Below, piece after piece: positions 19,799 to 30,607 of a stretch of DNA of 64,000 bases (positions are counted from its first letter, which is position 1; each line of letters opens with the position of its first letter). Below the pieces are notes generated by a model. The model made no database searches. It saw nothing but the letters and a program-made list of their open reading frames with translations, and was not told where the DNA came from. This DNA comes from Shewanella aestuarii (GTDB taxonomy: Bacteria; Pseudomonadota; Gammaproteobacteria; Enterobacterales; Shewanellaceae), in contig NZ_CP050313.1 of assembly GCF_011765625.1 (NCBI RefSeq), positions 2,166,501 through 2,230,500 on the forward strand, read 5' to 3'. A program made the translations under genes and the position numbers.

Positions 19799-21127
19799 CT
19801 ACACGGTAAATTCAAAGGTTTGTTTCGGCTGCTGACTGTTGATTTCAGACGTTTGTGAATTAAATTGATTATTAAGATACGCCAAAGTGGCATTGGGAAC
19901 TTGTGGATTTTGAGTGTCGATTTGTTGATTAAGCTTATCAATAAAGCGGCTTTGTGGATCCGATGTGGGGGACTCTTCTTGACTAAATGGCGCTAACTGA
20001 CTTTGCTCAAATCCTTGAGACTGCTCAATTGTTTGCTTGTAAGTATTCGCTAATTCATTAATGTGCTGAATATCTTCTGCAGGAGTTATTTTCTCTTGTC
20101 TTTGCTGCGCCATTTCAGCTTTAGCTTGGTTCATTTTTTGAATGGCTTCGGCTGCCACACGAATATCAGCTGCAGAAGGTTGAACAGGTGCCATGGCTGC
20201 TGCGTAGACTTTTTGCATTTTATTAAAGGTAGCTTGTGGATCGCCATTCACGACAGACACATCAATTTGTACTTCGCCGTCTACTGCATAGCGCTTACCA
20301 TCGGGTCCTTTCTCATAACTATAACTTGGACTTTGGGCAAACATGCCGCCCACGGCTTTATGTGCTTGCTCATGGGTTTTAACTTCTGCATCACGCTTAG
20401 CTAATTCATCTATTTGTTGTTGCTCTGCTAATTCAATTTTTTGTTGCTGTTTTTCAATGGCTTTTTCAACTTGCTCTATTTTGGAGGCTTGTTTATCTTC
20501 ATCCTGATTTTCATGGCTAGTTTCTTGTTGTTCAGCATTACTTGCATTGACTTGTTGAGGACTTTGTTGACCTTCTTCACGGTTACCAAACGGGGTTTCA
20601 CCATCAGCATCAAATAGCGGTTTAGCTTGTTGTTCTTGTTGCGCCTCAAAAGGATTAATTGGCGAAGTTGGGTTTTGTTCAGTAAACACATCCACAGGAG
20701 CATCACCTAATGAATTCACATCTTGAGAATTGATGTTATTTGACTCACTGATTTGAGCTGGATTAATAGCGGCAATGCTCATCGGCCCAGTCTTTAAACT
20801 GAATTGATGATTAGCACTGGATTTGGCAAGGCTGGATATGGGGGTTGAAGAAGACAGTATCGGTGAGCGTTTAACCGCTGATGTCTGTTGCAATTCAACA
20901 GACGAATGACTGTATTGACTTGATTCATGGACATCAATATCAAGCTGTCGATTGGTGTCGACAATAGGTTTGCTAACAGAGGGGCTTGATGGCTTTGTCT
21001 GTAAATAACTGAGGTTATTAGGTACGACACTTGAGATTGACGACGCACTGGGTGAAACCTGCTGCGCCTTAGTTGTAGACGCAGCAAAGTGCTGAGTGAT
21101 AACTGAAGATTGCTGACGAATATCCAT
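19799..21127 (-). CDS. SprA-related putative metalloprotease
   Basis: A 442-residue protein with two clear halves. Residues 1 to about 200 are low-complexity (rich in Ser, Gln, Asn, Pro, Glu). A Glu/Gln/Lys-rich coiled coil at about 205-250 leads into KTHEQAHKAVGGMFAQSPSY, which holds HEQAH, an HExxH zinc-protease motif. It continues with GPDGKRYAVDGEVQIDVSVV and AAAMAPVQPSAADIRVAAEA, which identify the SprA-related (PF12118-type) family. No signal peptide is seen. The C-terminal ~90 residues are again Gln/Ser-rich. Protease activity is inferred from the motif only. It is preceded on the same strand by a small 93-residue gene. Confidence 0.75.
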   Translation of the reverse strand: MDIRQQSSVITQHFAASTTKAQQVSPSASSISSVVPNNLSYLQTKPSSPSVSKPIVDTNRQLDIDVHESSQYSHSSVELQQTSAVKRSPILSSSTPISSLAKSSANHQFSLKTGPMSIAAINPAQISESNNINSQDVNSLGDAPVDVFTEQNPTSPINPFEAQQEQQAKPLFDADGETPFGNREEGQQSPQQVNASNAEQQETSHENQDEDKQASKIEQVEKAIEKQQQKIELAEQQQIDELAKRDAEVKTHEQAHKAVGGMFAQSPSYSYEKGPDGKRYAVDGEVQIDVSVVNGDPQATFNKMQKVYAAAMAPVQPSAADIRVAAEAIQKMNQAKAEMAQQRQEKITPAEDIQHINELANTYKQTIEQSQGFEQSQLAPFSQEESPTSDPQSRFIDKLNQQIDTQNPQVPNATLAYLNNQFNSQTSEINSQQPKQTFEFTV

Positions 21128-21146
21128 ATCGACCCGCCGTTAACCT

Positions 21147-21428
21147 TTAGACCTCAATATTAATAATACTGCCAACAGTTTCAGAGGCCGCTTCAATCAC
21201 TCTAACCGAAGCTTCTCCTTGCTGTTGAGATTCCACTGCAGACACTAAGGCAGCATTTTTATCCGTTTGTTCAACAGCACGACTACTTAACGTCACTGTA
21301 TCTTGGGTGGATTGTGCCGCAGTAGGTTTTGGGTCTGGGGTTGCGACAGCCGTTGTTGCTTGTGCAATACCTTGCTGAGCACTTTGTAAACCTTGAACAC
21401 CCGATGAATAAGCCGATTGAATTTGCAT
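21147..21428 (-). CDS. Small conserved-looking hypothetical protein
   Basis: A 93-residue acidic protein, MQIQSAYSSGVQGLQSAQQG at the start and rich in Ala, Gln, Ser and Thr, with no cysteine and no membrane segment. The start resembles the N-terminal helices of flagellar rod/hook-type or small motility-associated proteins, but this is only a resemblance. It lies 19 bases before the SprA-related gene on the same strand, so the two are probably co-transcribed. AGGA is visible upstream of the ATG. Function unknown. Confidence 0.55.
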   Translation of the reverse strand: MQIQSAYSSGVQGLQSAQQGIAQATTAVATPDPKPTAAQSTQDTVTLSSRAVEQTDKNAALVSAVESQQQGEASVRVIEAASETVGSIINIEV

Positions 21429-21513
21429 AACGCGTCCTTAAAATAACAGGTGAGCCTGATAAACAGTATCGCTCAGTCAAGCTAAAATGTACAGTATTTA
21501 ACCATTACACAAT

Positions 21514-22623
21514 TTACCGCCAGCCATTTTCCCAATCTTTAAACACAGGATTAAAGCCGTGGTTTTTCATGGCGGCGATCACTTCCGCTACAGGTCGTTC
21601 ATCGCTAATGTCAAATTGATCTAATTGACTGTCAGGTTGCTGATAACCACCAGGTTGAGTCGAGCTACCCGCGCTTAACTGGGTGACACCAAGTGCTAAC
21701 AAGTTATCTCTAAGCTCAGGCGTTTCTCGTGTAGACAAGCTAATATCAAGTTGTTGATTAAACAATCTAAAAGCGCAAATCATTTGCACTAAGCCCTTAT
21801 CCGTTAACAGCACTTTGGGTTCAATACCTCCGGTACAAGGGCGAAGCCTGGGCAGTGAGATACTATAACGAGTTCGCCAATACTGACGTTCTAGATAATC
21901 CAAATGATATCCCATCAGCAATGCATCTAGTCGCCAATCATCTAGCCCCAGTAATACCCCTAAACCAATTTTATCCACGCCAGCCTGTGCGACTCTGTCA
22001 GGGGTATCGAGACGGTGAATAAAATCCTGTTTGTTACCCCGAGTATGATGTTTGGCATAAGTGTGTGACCGGTAAGTTTCTTGATAAACCATCACCGCAT
22101 CTAAACCTAAGGTAACAAGTCGCTGATACTCTATTGTTTTTAATGGCTGCACCTCCATAGCAACATAGCTAAAATGCTGTTTAATTAGTGGCAGCACATG
22201 GGAAAAATATTCAACACCGACTTTAGTCTCATGCTCACCAGAAACCAATAAAATCGAATCAAACCCTCGCGATTTGATGATATCGACTTCGGCGAGTATC
22301 TCTTCATCATTAAGGATTTTGCGCTTAATTTTATTGCTCATACTAAAACCACAATAATCACATTCATTGGCACATAAATTTGATAGATATAATGGTAAAT
22401 ACAAGCCTAAGTTGGCACCAAAACGCTGGCGGGTTATTTGCGCTGCGCTTTGGGCCATTTGTTCAAGGTAAGGTTCTGCTGCTGGAGATAATAACGCCAT
22501 CAAGCTAGTTAAATTGCCACTAGGCTGTTGCAATGCGCGCTCAACATCAGCCGATGTTGAGGCATAGAGCTTCATGGATAAATCATCAACATTTAACTGA
22601 TTGAAATGGTTTGAAAAAGTCAT
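21514..22623 (-). CDS. thiH: 2-iminoacetate synthase ThiH
   Basis: A 369-residue radical-SAM tyrosine lyase that produces dehydroglycine for thiazole synthesis. The cluster motif CANECDYCGFS (CxxxCxxC) is intact near residue 83, and RLRPCTGGIEP is the expected C-terminal conserved stretch. Use of ThiH rather than the glycine oxidase ThiO fits a facultative or anaerobic lifestyle. It is the last gene of the thi operon; its ATG overlaps the thiG stop (TAATG). Confidence 0.95.
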   Translation of the reverse strand: MTFSNHFNQLNVDDLSMKLYASTSADVERALQQPSGNLTSLMALLSPAAEPYLEQMAQSAAQITRQRFGANLGLYLPLYLSNLCANECDYCGFSMSNKIKRKILNDEEILAEVDIIKSRGFDSILLVSGEHETKVGVEYFSHVLPLIKQHFSYVAMEVQPLKTIEYQRLVTLGLDAVMVYQETYRSHTYAKHHTRGNKQDFIHRLDTPDRVAQAGVDKIGLGVLLGLDDWRLDALLMGYHLDYLERQYWRTRYSISLPRLRPCTGGIEPKVLLTDKGLVQMICAFRLFNQQLDISLSTRETPELRDNLLALGVTQLSAGSSTQPGGYQQPDSQLDQFDISDERPVAEVIAAMKNHGFNPVFKDWENGWR

Positions 22624-23399
22624 TAACCCACCTTGCTAGTGGCTAAAAAGCCAGTAAGAGGGCTGGTATTACTGGCATTATGGCTAATCGCCCCTAACCC
22701 CGCTTCATAAGCCTTACGTCCACTTTGTACCGCTTGTTGAAAACATTGCGCCATTAAAACCGGCATAGCACTACTGGCAATAGCTGTATTGACCAATACT
22801 GCATCCGCGCCCATCTCCATCGCTCGACACGCTTGAGAAGGTGCGCCAATCCCTGCATCAACAATCACAGGAACTGATGACTGCTCGATAATAATTTTCA
22901 AAAAAGCTTCCGTAGCCAGGCCTTGATTACTGCCAATGGGGCTACCTAAGGGCATAACCGCAGCACAACCCACCTCTTCCAAGCGTTTGCAAAGCACAGG
23001 ATCAGCATGAATGTACGGCAAAACAATAAAGCCTTTTTCACACAAGACCTTGGCCGCATTGAGGGTTTCAATAGGATCCGGAAGTAGATACTTAGGATCA
23101 GGATGGATCTCTAACTTAATCCATTTAGTGGCTAACATTTCATAAGCAAGCTCTGCGGCAAATATGGCCTCTTTGGCATTTCTTGCTCCTGCGGTATTAG
23201 GTAAAAGCTTAACACCGCGAGATTGTAATGGCTTAAGTAAGTCATCAGATCCCATCTTAAAGTCGATGCGCTTCATGGCTAAGGTCACCAACTCTGAGCC
23301 CGAAGCTTCTATTGATGCCAGCATGGTTGTTGAATTGGTAAATTTGCCTGTGCCAGTAAATAAACGTGATTCAAATTGATGATCGGCTATCGTTAACAT
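22623..23399 (-). CDS. thiG: Thiazole synthase ThiG
   Basis: A 258-residue TIM-barrel enzyme that makes the thiazole phosphate from dehydroglycine, DXP and ThiS-thiocarboxylate. LFTGTGKF at the start, the Schiff-base Lys region VTLAMKRID, and [26 protein letters not shown] are characteristic. Two ATGs lie in tandem (23402 and 23399). The second is preferred because AGGAGG is six bases from it and it gives the family start MLTIADHQF. Confidence 0.95.
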   Translation of the reverse strand: MLTIADHQFESRLFTGTGKFTNSTTMLASIEASGSELVTLAMKRIDFKMGSDDLLKPLQSRGVKLLPNTAGARNAKEAIFAAELAYEMLATKWIKLEIHPDPKYLLPDPIETLNAAKVLCEKGFIVLPYIHADPVLCKRLEEVGCAAVMPLGSPIGSNQGLATEAFLKIIIEQSSVPVIVDAGIGAPSQACRAMEMGADAVLVNTAIASSAMPVLMAQCFQQAVQSGRKAYEAGLGAISHNASNTSPLTGFLATSKVG

Positions 23400-23401
23400 C
23401 A

Positions 23402-23605
23402 TTATCCTCCTGCTACGGCCGAAAATAGTTCAATAACATCACCCATTTCACACTGGTGTTGTGGCCATTGGCTGCGTGGAATAATAATTTCATTCACTAC
23501 CACTGCAATGCTTTGTGGTTCGATGTGCCTAGCCTTCAGTAACTTTGTCAAACTAATAGTGGCTGCAAGCTGGTGTGGCTCGCCATTTATGTGTATTTCT
23601 ATCAC
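23402..23605 (-). CDS. thiS: Sulfur carrier protein ThiS
   Basis: A ubiquitin-fold sulfur carrier ending in the required Gly-Gly (LFSAVAGG); the C-terminus is adenylated by ThiF and becomes a thiocarboxylate. From GTG at 23605, with AAGGGA just upstream, it has 67 residues, the usual size. An alternative ATG at 23641 overlaps the thiF stop (ATGA) and would add 12 residues. It lies between thiF and thiG. Confidence 0.88.
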   Translation of the reverse strand: MIEIHINGEPHQLAATISLTKLLKARHIEPQSIAVVVNEIIIPRSQWPQHQCEMGDVIELFSAVAGG

Positions 23606-23637
23606 GGTGATCCCTTCATTTACGACTTGTCTAACTT

Positions 23638-24443
23638 TCATTGGGCGGAGATAAATGCTTTGCGACATACACGGCATTGTTGATCAAGGCTCATTTTCGC
23701 TTTCGACCATGACAAGTACTTTGCGTCTAAGCGGTGCAACACGCCAAACTCAACTTGCCGACCAATAATATAATTGATACCAGCCAAAGCTTGGATTGAT
23801 GCCATCACCCCAACAGCAGGTCCTAAAACCCCCATTTGGCTACAACTTTGGCTCAATTGACTATCCGCAGGAAAAACACAGTGATAGCAGCCATAAGGCG
23901 ATATATTTGTCGTGAATGCTTGTTTGTCATCCGATAACGGCGCATAGGCAAACCATTGACCTTCATCGGCTGATATCGCTGCACTGAACAACGGGATCTG
24001 TCGTTCTATTGCGATTCGATTGATTAATTGACGCGTGGCAAAGTTATCGCAGCAATCAAATAGTAGTTGCGGTGTAATTTGATTAAATAACGCTTGATAA
24101 TTATCTGAAGTTAACCGAATGGGGTGAGCTGCAATCTGACAATCTTGATTGCGCTGTTGCAGTTTGTTGGCCGCCACTTTAACCTTATCAACGCCAATGT
24201 CATTAGCATTAAACAGTATCTGCCTCGGTAAATTAGACAATTCAACTTTATCATTATCAAGCAAATGCAGATGCCCTACTCCGGATGCTGCTAAATATTG
24301 GGCCACCAGCTGACCTAATCCCCCATACCAATAATCACCACTTCAGCGTTCATCAAGGCAAGTTGCCCTTGCTCAGACACATCAGCCAATAACATTTGCT
24401 TGGAATAGAGTATGTATTGATGATCGTTCAAACTCGTTTTCAC
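23638..24443 (-). pseudogene. thiF: thiF (ThiS adenylyltransferase), frameshifted
   Basis: An E1-like enzyme that adenylates ThiS, broken by one apparent missing base. Translation from GTG at 24443 (AGGAGG upstream; GTGA overlap with the thiDE stop) gives 42 residues ending VVIIGMGD and a stop at 24317-24315. The frame continuing from 24306 reads GQLVAQYLAASGVGHLHLLDND, so the expected text is IGMGGLGQLVAQ: five G (24324-24320) where six are needed. The rest is complete, with DNDKVELSNLPRQ, FDCCDNFATR and zinc cysteines at GCYHC and CRVC. With one base restored it would encode about 268 residues. It may be a real mutation or a homopolymer read error. Confidence 0.88.
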
Positions 24444-26229
24444 AATGCCTCCTGATAATGTTCAGAGTTAATGACGCTTTTCGCTAATTTCTTTGAATGG
24501 GCGATAGGTGATAAGCCTTTGAGAGACCTCCACATGTGATTTAATGCTTGAAAAGCTGCAACAGGATCGTGCGCTTGAGTGACCGCCCTCACCACAGCCA
24601 CATTATCCACACCAGTGTCAGCAATATCGTTTAGCTTTTCACTCGTGATGCCTCCAATGGCAACCGTTGGAAAATGATCCTTCAACAACGAACAATATTG
24701 AGCGAGTTTGCTAATCCCTTGTGGTTTTGAGGGCATGTTTTTTGTAGTAGTAGCAAAAATATGCCCCAGTGCGATATAAGATGGATTAACTTGCGTGGCG
24801 AGTAATATTTCAAAATAACTGTGGCTGGATAACCCCAGTGCGATGTTATTTTCCGCTAAAGCCGCCAAATCAGCAGATAAGGCATCTTCTTGACCTAAGT
24901 GAACACCAAATGCACCGTATTTAAGTGCCAACTGCCAGTGATCATTTATAAAAAGTTGTGCATTATATTTTCGGCCAAGCTCAATGGCATTAGCCACTTG
25001 CTGCTCAATCCATAGGATTTTTTGCTGTTGATTTTTAAAGGCGATGCCTTTATCACAGCAGCTTATTTCTTGTTTTAGCCGCAGTTGCAGGGTTTTACAC
25101 CCCGCTTGTAACAACAACACCAGCATAGAGACACTTGAAACTACAGGATAAACTTCAAGCGGTAAGGATAACCTTGTAAATGATAGCTGCAATTTTTGGT
25201 GAATTGACTGACTCATTTGTTGCTCAATACTAGCATTATCCAGCAATACCGATTGGCGAGAAGCCCCAGTCAATTGAACAATATGTGGCATAACATTAAG
25301 GGTTGAAGGCCAACCTGTTTTGGCTAAATAGCCAGCGCCTTTACCCATTTTAATGCTGTGTTTTAGCCCCTGAGTGGCATAGGATTTAGCGAGTACCACC
25401 GCATCATGTAACACATAGTCATGAGCTAAAAAACAGGCTATGGCACTGGATAGCATGCAGCCACTGCCGTGATTATTATCCGTGTCAATTCGCTCACTAC
25501 TGAGCACATAAACACTGTTATTATGTTCAATACTGCCACCCTCAACATGCTGACAGACATACACATCCATTGCTTTATCAGCTTGCCATCTAGCATCGCC
25601 GCCCTTGGCAACAAGATGACAATCAAAAAAGCGGCTTACTTGCTGCGCCATTGACACCATTTGGGATAAATCCAACACAGGAACTGCAAGTGACTGCTGG
25701 TTAGTTTGCCTTTGAACTTCACAAGCCAAAGTAATCAACTCTGATTGATTTGGGGTAATAACATTAACAACACCGCGAAATGGCGAAAAATCCACTGCTG
25801 CTTGGCTTAATCGCTGACCTGTGGTTGCCACCATCACTGGGTCTAAAATGATCGGAACGTCAGCCTCTTTAGCAAAACTCTCCTTTAACCATTTTGCCAA
25901 TTGATTAACTTGCTGCTGATTAGCCATTAAACCAATTTTGATTGCATCCGGCGGCATGTCTAACTTCAGGGTATCTAATTGGGCCAATAACATTGCATCA
26001 GATACCGCTTCAACCAAAGTCACATTGACCGAGTTTTGCGCAGTCAGCGTGGTGATGACGGTACAAGCATGGCAATCCAAATCCTGAATAGTGGCTAAAT
26101 CGGCTTGAATACCCGCACCGCCGCCACTATCTGAACCGGCTATCGTCCAAACAATTTTAGTCACCGATGCGTGTTGGCGACTAGCCGTTGCCACTTCAGG
26201 TATTTGCGACGACAGTTCATTAGCAACCA

Positions 26230-26230
<1 letters not shown>
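24440..26230 (-). CDS. thiDE: Bifunctional ThiD-ThiE fusion (HMP-P kinase / thiamine-phosphate synthase)
   Basis: A 596-residue fusion. The N-terminal half (about 25-290) is ThiD: WTIAGSDSGGGAGIQADL, LDPVMVATTG, and the catalytic region NNHGSGCMLSSAIA. The C-terminal part (about 350-575) is ThiE: LQLRLKQE, FINDHWQLALKYGAFGVHLG, LGHIFATTTKN, AIGGI. The usual ThiE phosphate motif is (H)ATxTKP; here it is FATTTKN, a slight variant. The enzyme phosphorylates HMP twice and joins it to thiazole phosphate. Its ATG overlaps the thiC stop (TAATG) and its stop overlaps thiF. Confidence 0.93.
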
Positions 26231-28202
<1,972 letters not shown>

Positions 28203-28329
28203 GAGCAACCTCGAATTAAATGAGTGAAAGTTGCTTGTCTGGAGGAAATATGTTGAGAGCGAGCAACATGAAAACACATTAATAAGTGTTCGACTCAAGT
28301 TGCTGTCAATAATCTAAAGGAATAAACAC

Positions 28330-28363
28330 GGATAAAATAAGTGGGCATGGTAAAACCACTTAC
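28330..28363 (-). terminator. Putative attenuator in the thi leader
   Basis: On the minus strand TAAGTGG (28362-28356) pairs with CCACTTA (28344-28338), loop 11 bases, followed by TTTTAT. It lies between the TPP aptamer and thiC and fits a riboswitch expression platform working by termination. Confidence 0.55.
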
Positions 28364-28398
28364 GTTTTACGCATGAATAATCACACAAGATTATTATG

Positions 28399-28481
28399 CT
28401 TGTTACCTACGCAGGTTCTAACCTGATCAGGTTCAACGGATCCCGAATTAACGGTCTCAGCCTTATTGGCACTCCGACAAG
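28399..28481 (-). ncRNA. TPP riboswitch (THI box) aptamer
   Basis: On the minus strand the conserved TPP aptamer elements appear in order: P1 arm CTTGT (28481-28477), GGAGTGCC, GGCTGAGA, GGGATCC, TTGAACCTGATCAGGTTAGA, CCTGCGTAGGTAACAAG with the closing P1 arm ACAAG (28403-28399). It lies about 200 bases upstream of the thiC start and should turn the thi operon off when thiamine diphosphate is abundant. Confidence 0.95.
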
Positions 28482-28697
28482 ATGGCAGCAGTATAATCAG
28501 ATTTAATTCACAATAACAAGTGCTAACTGGTTAGTCCTGTTTGATTACTTTTACCGCATATCAAACATTACCTTGCTTTTTAAAAAAGTTTCTTATCAAT
28601 TACTGACTAAGTTATTCACTGGTATATAATGTTGTTTATCCTTAAAAATAAAGCCTCTGTAGCGCTTTATATTTACCGTCAATATAGGTTTTTATTA

Positions 28698-29435
28698 ATG
28701 AAAGTCACTCTGTTAATTCCTGCACGCTATGGCTCTACTCGTTTTCCCGGAAAACCATTAGCACCTATTAATGGTAAACCCATGATCCAACACGTATATG
28801 AGCGTGCGAGTTTAGCAAAAGGTGTCGATAATATTTTTGTTGCAACCGACAATGAACGCATTAAACAAGCCGTTGAAGGCTTTGGCGGAAAAGTCGTGAT
28901 GACCAGTCCAGATGCAGCTTCTGGAACCGACCGCATCAATGAAGCCATTGGACACTTAGGGCTTGCAGACGATGATTTAGTGATTAATGTGCAAGGCGAT
29001 CAACCCTTAATTGACCCTATTTCGATTGAACAATTAGTCACGCTATTTAAAAAGCATCCTGGTGAATTTGAAATGGGCACTTTAGGTGTTGAGATCACCA
29101 ATAAAAGCGAATTAGACGATCCGATGAATGTCAAAGTGGTCTTTGATAATAATCATTATGCTTTGTATTTTTCTCGAGCTCGTATTCCATTTGGTCGTGA
29201 TACCAATGAATACCCTGTTTACAAACATATTGGGGTTTATGCTTATACTCGCCGCTTCGTCAATGCTTTTGCAAAACTTCCCTTGGGTAAACTAGAAGAT
29301 ATTGAAAAGTTAGAGCAGCTACGCGCATTAGAATACGGACATAAAATTAAAATCGCCATCAGCGCCTTTGACTGGCCAGATGTTGACACACCTGAAGATA
29401 TTAAAAAGTGCGAACTTCGTCTAGCGGTTGATTAA
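28698..29435 (+). CDS. kdsB: 8-amino-3,8-dideoxy-manno-octulosonate cytidylyltransferase KdsB
   Basis: A 245-residue sugar cytidylyltransferase. [20 protein letters not shown] is the CTP-binding start, followed by [17 protein letters not shown], and [13 protein letters not shown]. It closely follows the Shewanella enzyme that activates the 8-amino form of Kdo for lipopolysaccharide, rather than ordinary E. coli KdsB. The start chosen is the ATG at 28698; the frame is open from 28629 but those residues are unlike the family. The amino-sugar preference is inferred from resemblance; the genes making 8-amino-Kdo are not in this window. Confidence 0.9.
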   Translation: MKVTLLIPARYGSTRFPGKPLAPINGKPMIQHVYERASLAKGVDNIFVATDNERIKQAVEGFGGKVVMTSPDAASGTDRINEAIGHLGLADDDLVINVQGDQPLIDPISIEQLVTLFKKHPGEFEMGTLGVEITNKSELDDPMNVKVVFDNNHYALYFSRARIPFGRDTNEYPVYKHIGVYAYTRRFVNAFAKLPLGKLEDIEKLEQLRALEYGHKIKIAISAFDWPDVDTPEDIKKCELRLAVD

Positions 29436-29451
29436 CACAAAGAGGTTAAAC

Positions 29452-29649
29452 ATGGACTTGTCCGGTTTGGAAGTATGGCTCATCATTATCTTGGTTGTGG
29501 GTGTCATTGCCAGTAATTTAGCGGTGCTCAAATACAGTGCTAAATTTAAAATGCCACAGTTAGGCGATCACAAAGATAAAAAAATTGATGATGGGAAATC
29601 TCATTCAGCTGAAACACCTAATTCTGACGATGACACTAAAGCACCATAG
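29452..29649 (+). CDS. DUF2897 small membrane protein
   Basis: A 65-residue protein, MDLSGLEVWLIIILVVGVIA at the start: one membrane helix (about residues 6-27), then a basic KYSAKFKMPQ segment and a hydrophilic charged tail. This matches the DUF2897 family of Shewanella-like bacteria; function unknown. The ATG at 29452 with AGAGG upstream is preferred to the earlier start at 29428. It follows kdsB by 16 bases and is probably co-transcribed. Confidence 0.75.
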   Translation: MDLSGLEVWLIIILVVGVIASNLAVLKYSAKFKMPQLGDHKDKKIDDGKSHSAETPNSDDDTKAP

Positions 29650-29766
29650 TTAAGCCATAATCATCTATATCTAAACACATTAAATCTTAATTGCAACACT
29701 TCATGCAGGCTGCAAAATGTAGCCTGCACTCTCAAACGTTCCTTAAATATTGGTAATGTAAGCAGT

Positions 29767-30237
29767 ATGCCACTTTCTACAAATCATGATGTAAATACTA
29801 AACAAAACACCCTAAATACTCTCAACACAACTCAAACATTGTCAGATAAAATGTTAGCGCGAATAGATAAATCAGAAGCGCGAGTCATTAAAGCCATTTT
29901 TCCATCAAACACTAACCACCATAACACCTTATTTGGTGGCGATGCCTTGGCTTGGATGGATGAAACCGCCTTTATCGCCGCCACGCGCTTTTGTCGTAAA
30001 TCTTTGGTTACTGTGAGCTCTGATCGCATTGATTTTAAAAAGGCCATTCCAGCCGGAAGCTTGGCTGAATTGATCGCCAGAGTTATTCATGTGGGTAATA
30101 CATCTCTGAAAGTTGAGGTGAATATTTTCGTTGAGGACATGTACAAAGACGAACGTGAACATGCTATCCGCGGCGTTTTTACTTTTGTCGCAGTGGATGA
30201 AAACCGCAATCCCGTAAAAGTATGGTCCAACTGCTAA
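29767..30237 (+). CDS. Hotdog acyl-CoA thioesterase (YciA/BACH type)
   Basis: A 156-residue single hotdog domain. FPSNTNHHNTLFGGDALAWM contains the N/HxxxTLFGG motif, with the Asp of WMDETAF as the general acid/base expected for the family. VTVSSDRIDFKKAIPAGSLAE completes the core. It should hydrolyse acyl-CoAs in the cytoplasm; chain-length preference is unknown. The first ~28 residues are Asn/Thr-rich (NTLNTLNTTQT) and not family-like, so translation could start at Met29 (29851). No strong ribosome-binding site decides it. Confidence 0.85.
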   Translation: MPLSTNHDVNTKQNTLNTLNTTQTLSDKMLARIDKSEARVIKAIFPSNTNHHNTLFGGDALAWMDETAFIAATRFCRKSLVTVSSDRIDFKKAIPAGSLAELIARVIHVGNTSLKVEVNIFVEDMYKDEREHAIRGVFTFVAVDENRNPVKVWSNC

Positions 30238-30290
30238 TATCGCCTTCAGTGTGAAAGTATTAAACGCCGTTATTATCTAGTTTAAAGAAA

Positions 30291-30319
30291 CAAAGTGTGG
30301 CAGAACAAACCACACTTTG
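30291..30319. repeat. Hairpin downstream of the thioesterase gene
   Basis: CAAAGTGTGG (30291-30300) and CCACACTTTG (30310-30319) form a 10-bp stem with a 9-base loop. No T-run follows directly, so it may be a weak or factor-assisted terminator or an RNA-stabilising structure. Confidence 0.5.
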
Positions 30320-30484
30320 CTTGCTGCCAGTTTACTTTTTACAACGCAAACAAAGCTATCGTCACCAACCAATGCTTTTGATTGATGTGCTGTTGAACTG
30401 AGCTGTTCTTGAAGAACATCGATTTTGTCAGCATCAATGTTTTGTCAAAGGTAATAATATCCTTAGCACTGAAGCGGTTATACC

Positions 30485-30504
30485 TATTAGACTAAAGTCT
30501 AATA
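30485..30504. promoter_or_regulatory. 20-bp palindrome upstream of the response regulator
   Basis: TATTAGACTAAAGTCTAATA has perfect 9-bp inverted arms around AA and lies about 104 bases before the response-regulator start. No T-run follows. It is a candidate operator, possibly for the regulator itself. The rest of the 370-base gap (30238-30607) shows no gene. Confidence 0.45.
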
Positions 30505-30607
30505 ACGTATCCTTCCCACCGCAAACACTTAAGAAAGCAATGGAATATCAGGTAACTTTTCTGTTACATTAAATAAATCTTCACGTGCAACAAAGAATAA
30601 AACAGCC

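Noticed and set aside
20063..20404. Plus-strand open frame of 113 codons
   Set aside because: It is antisense to the SprA-related gene, whose HExxH and family motifs fix the coding strand.
28629..28697. Extended N-terminus for KdsB
   Set aside because: The family starts at [13 protein letters not shown]; the upstream residues are AT-rich leader.
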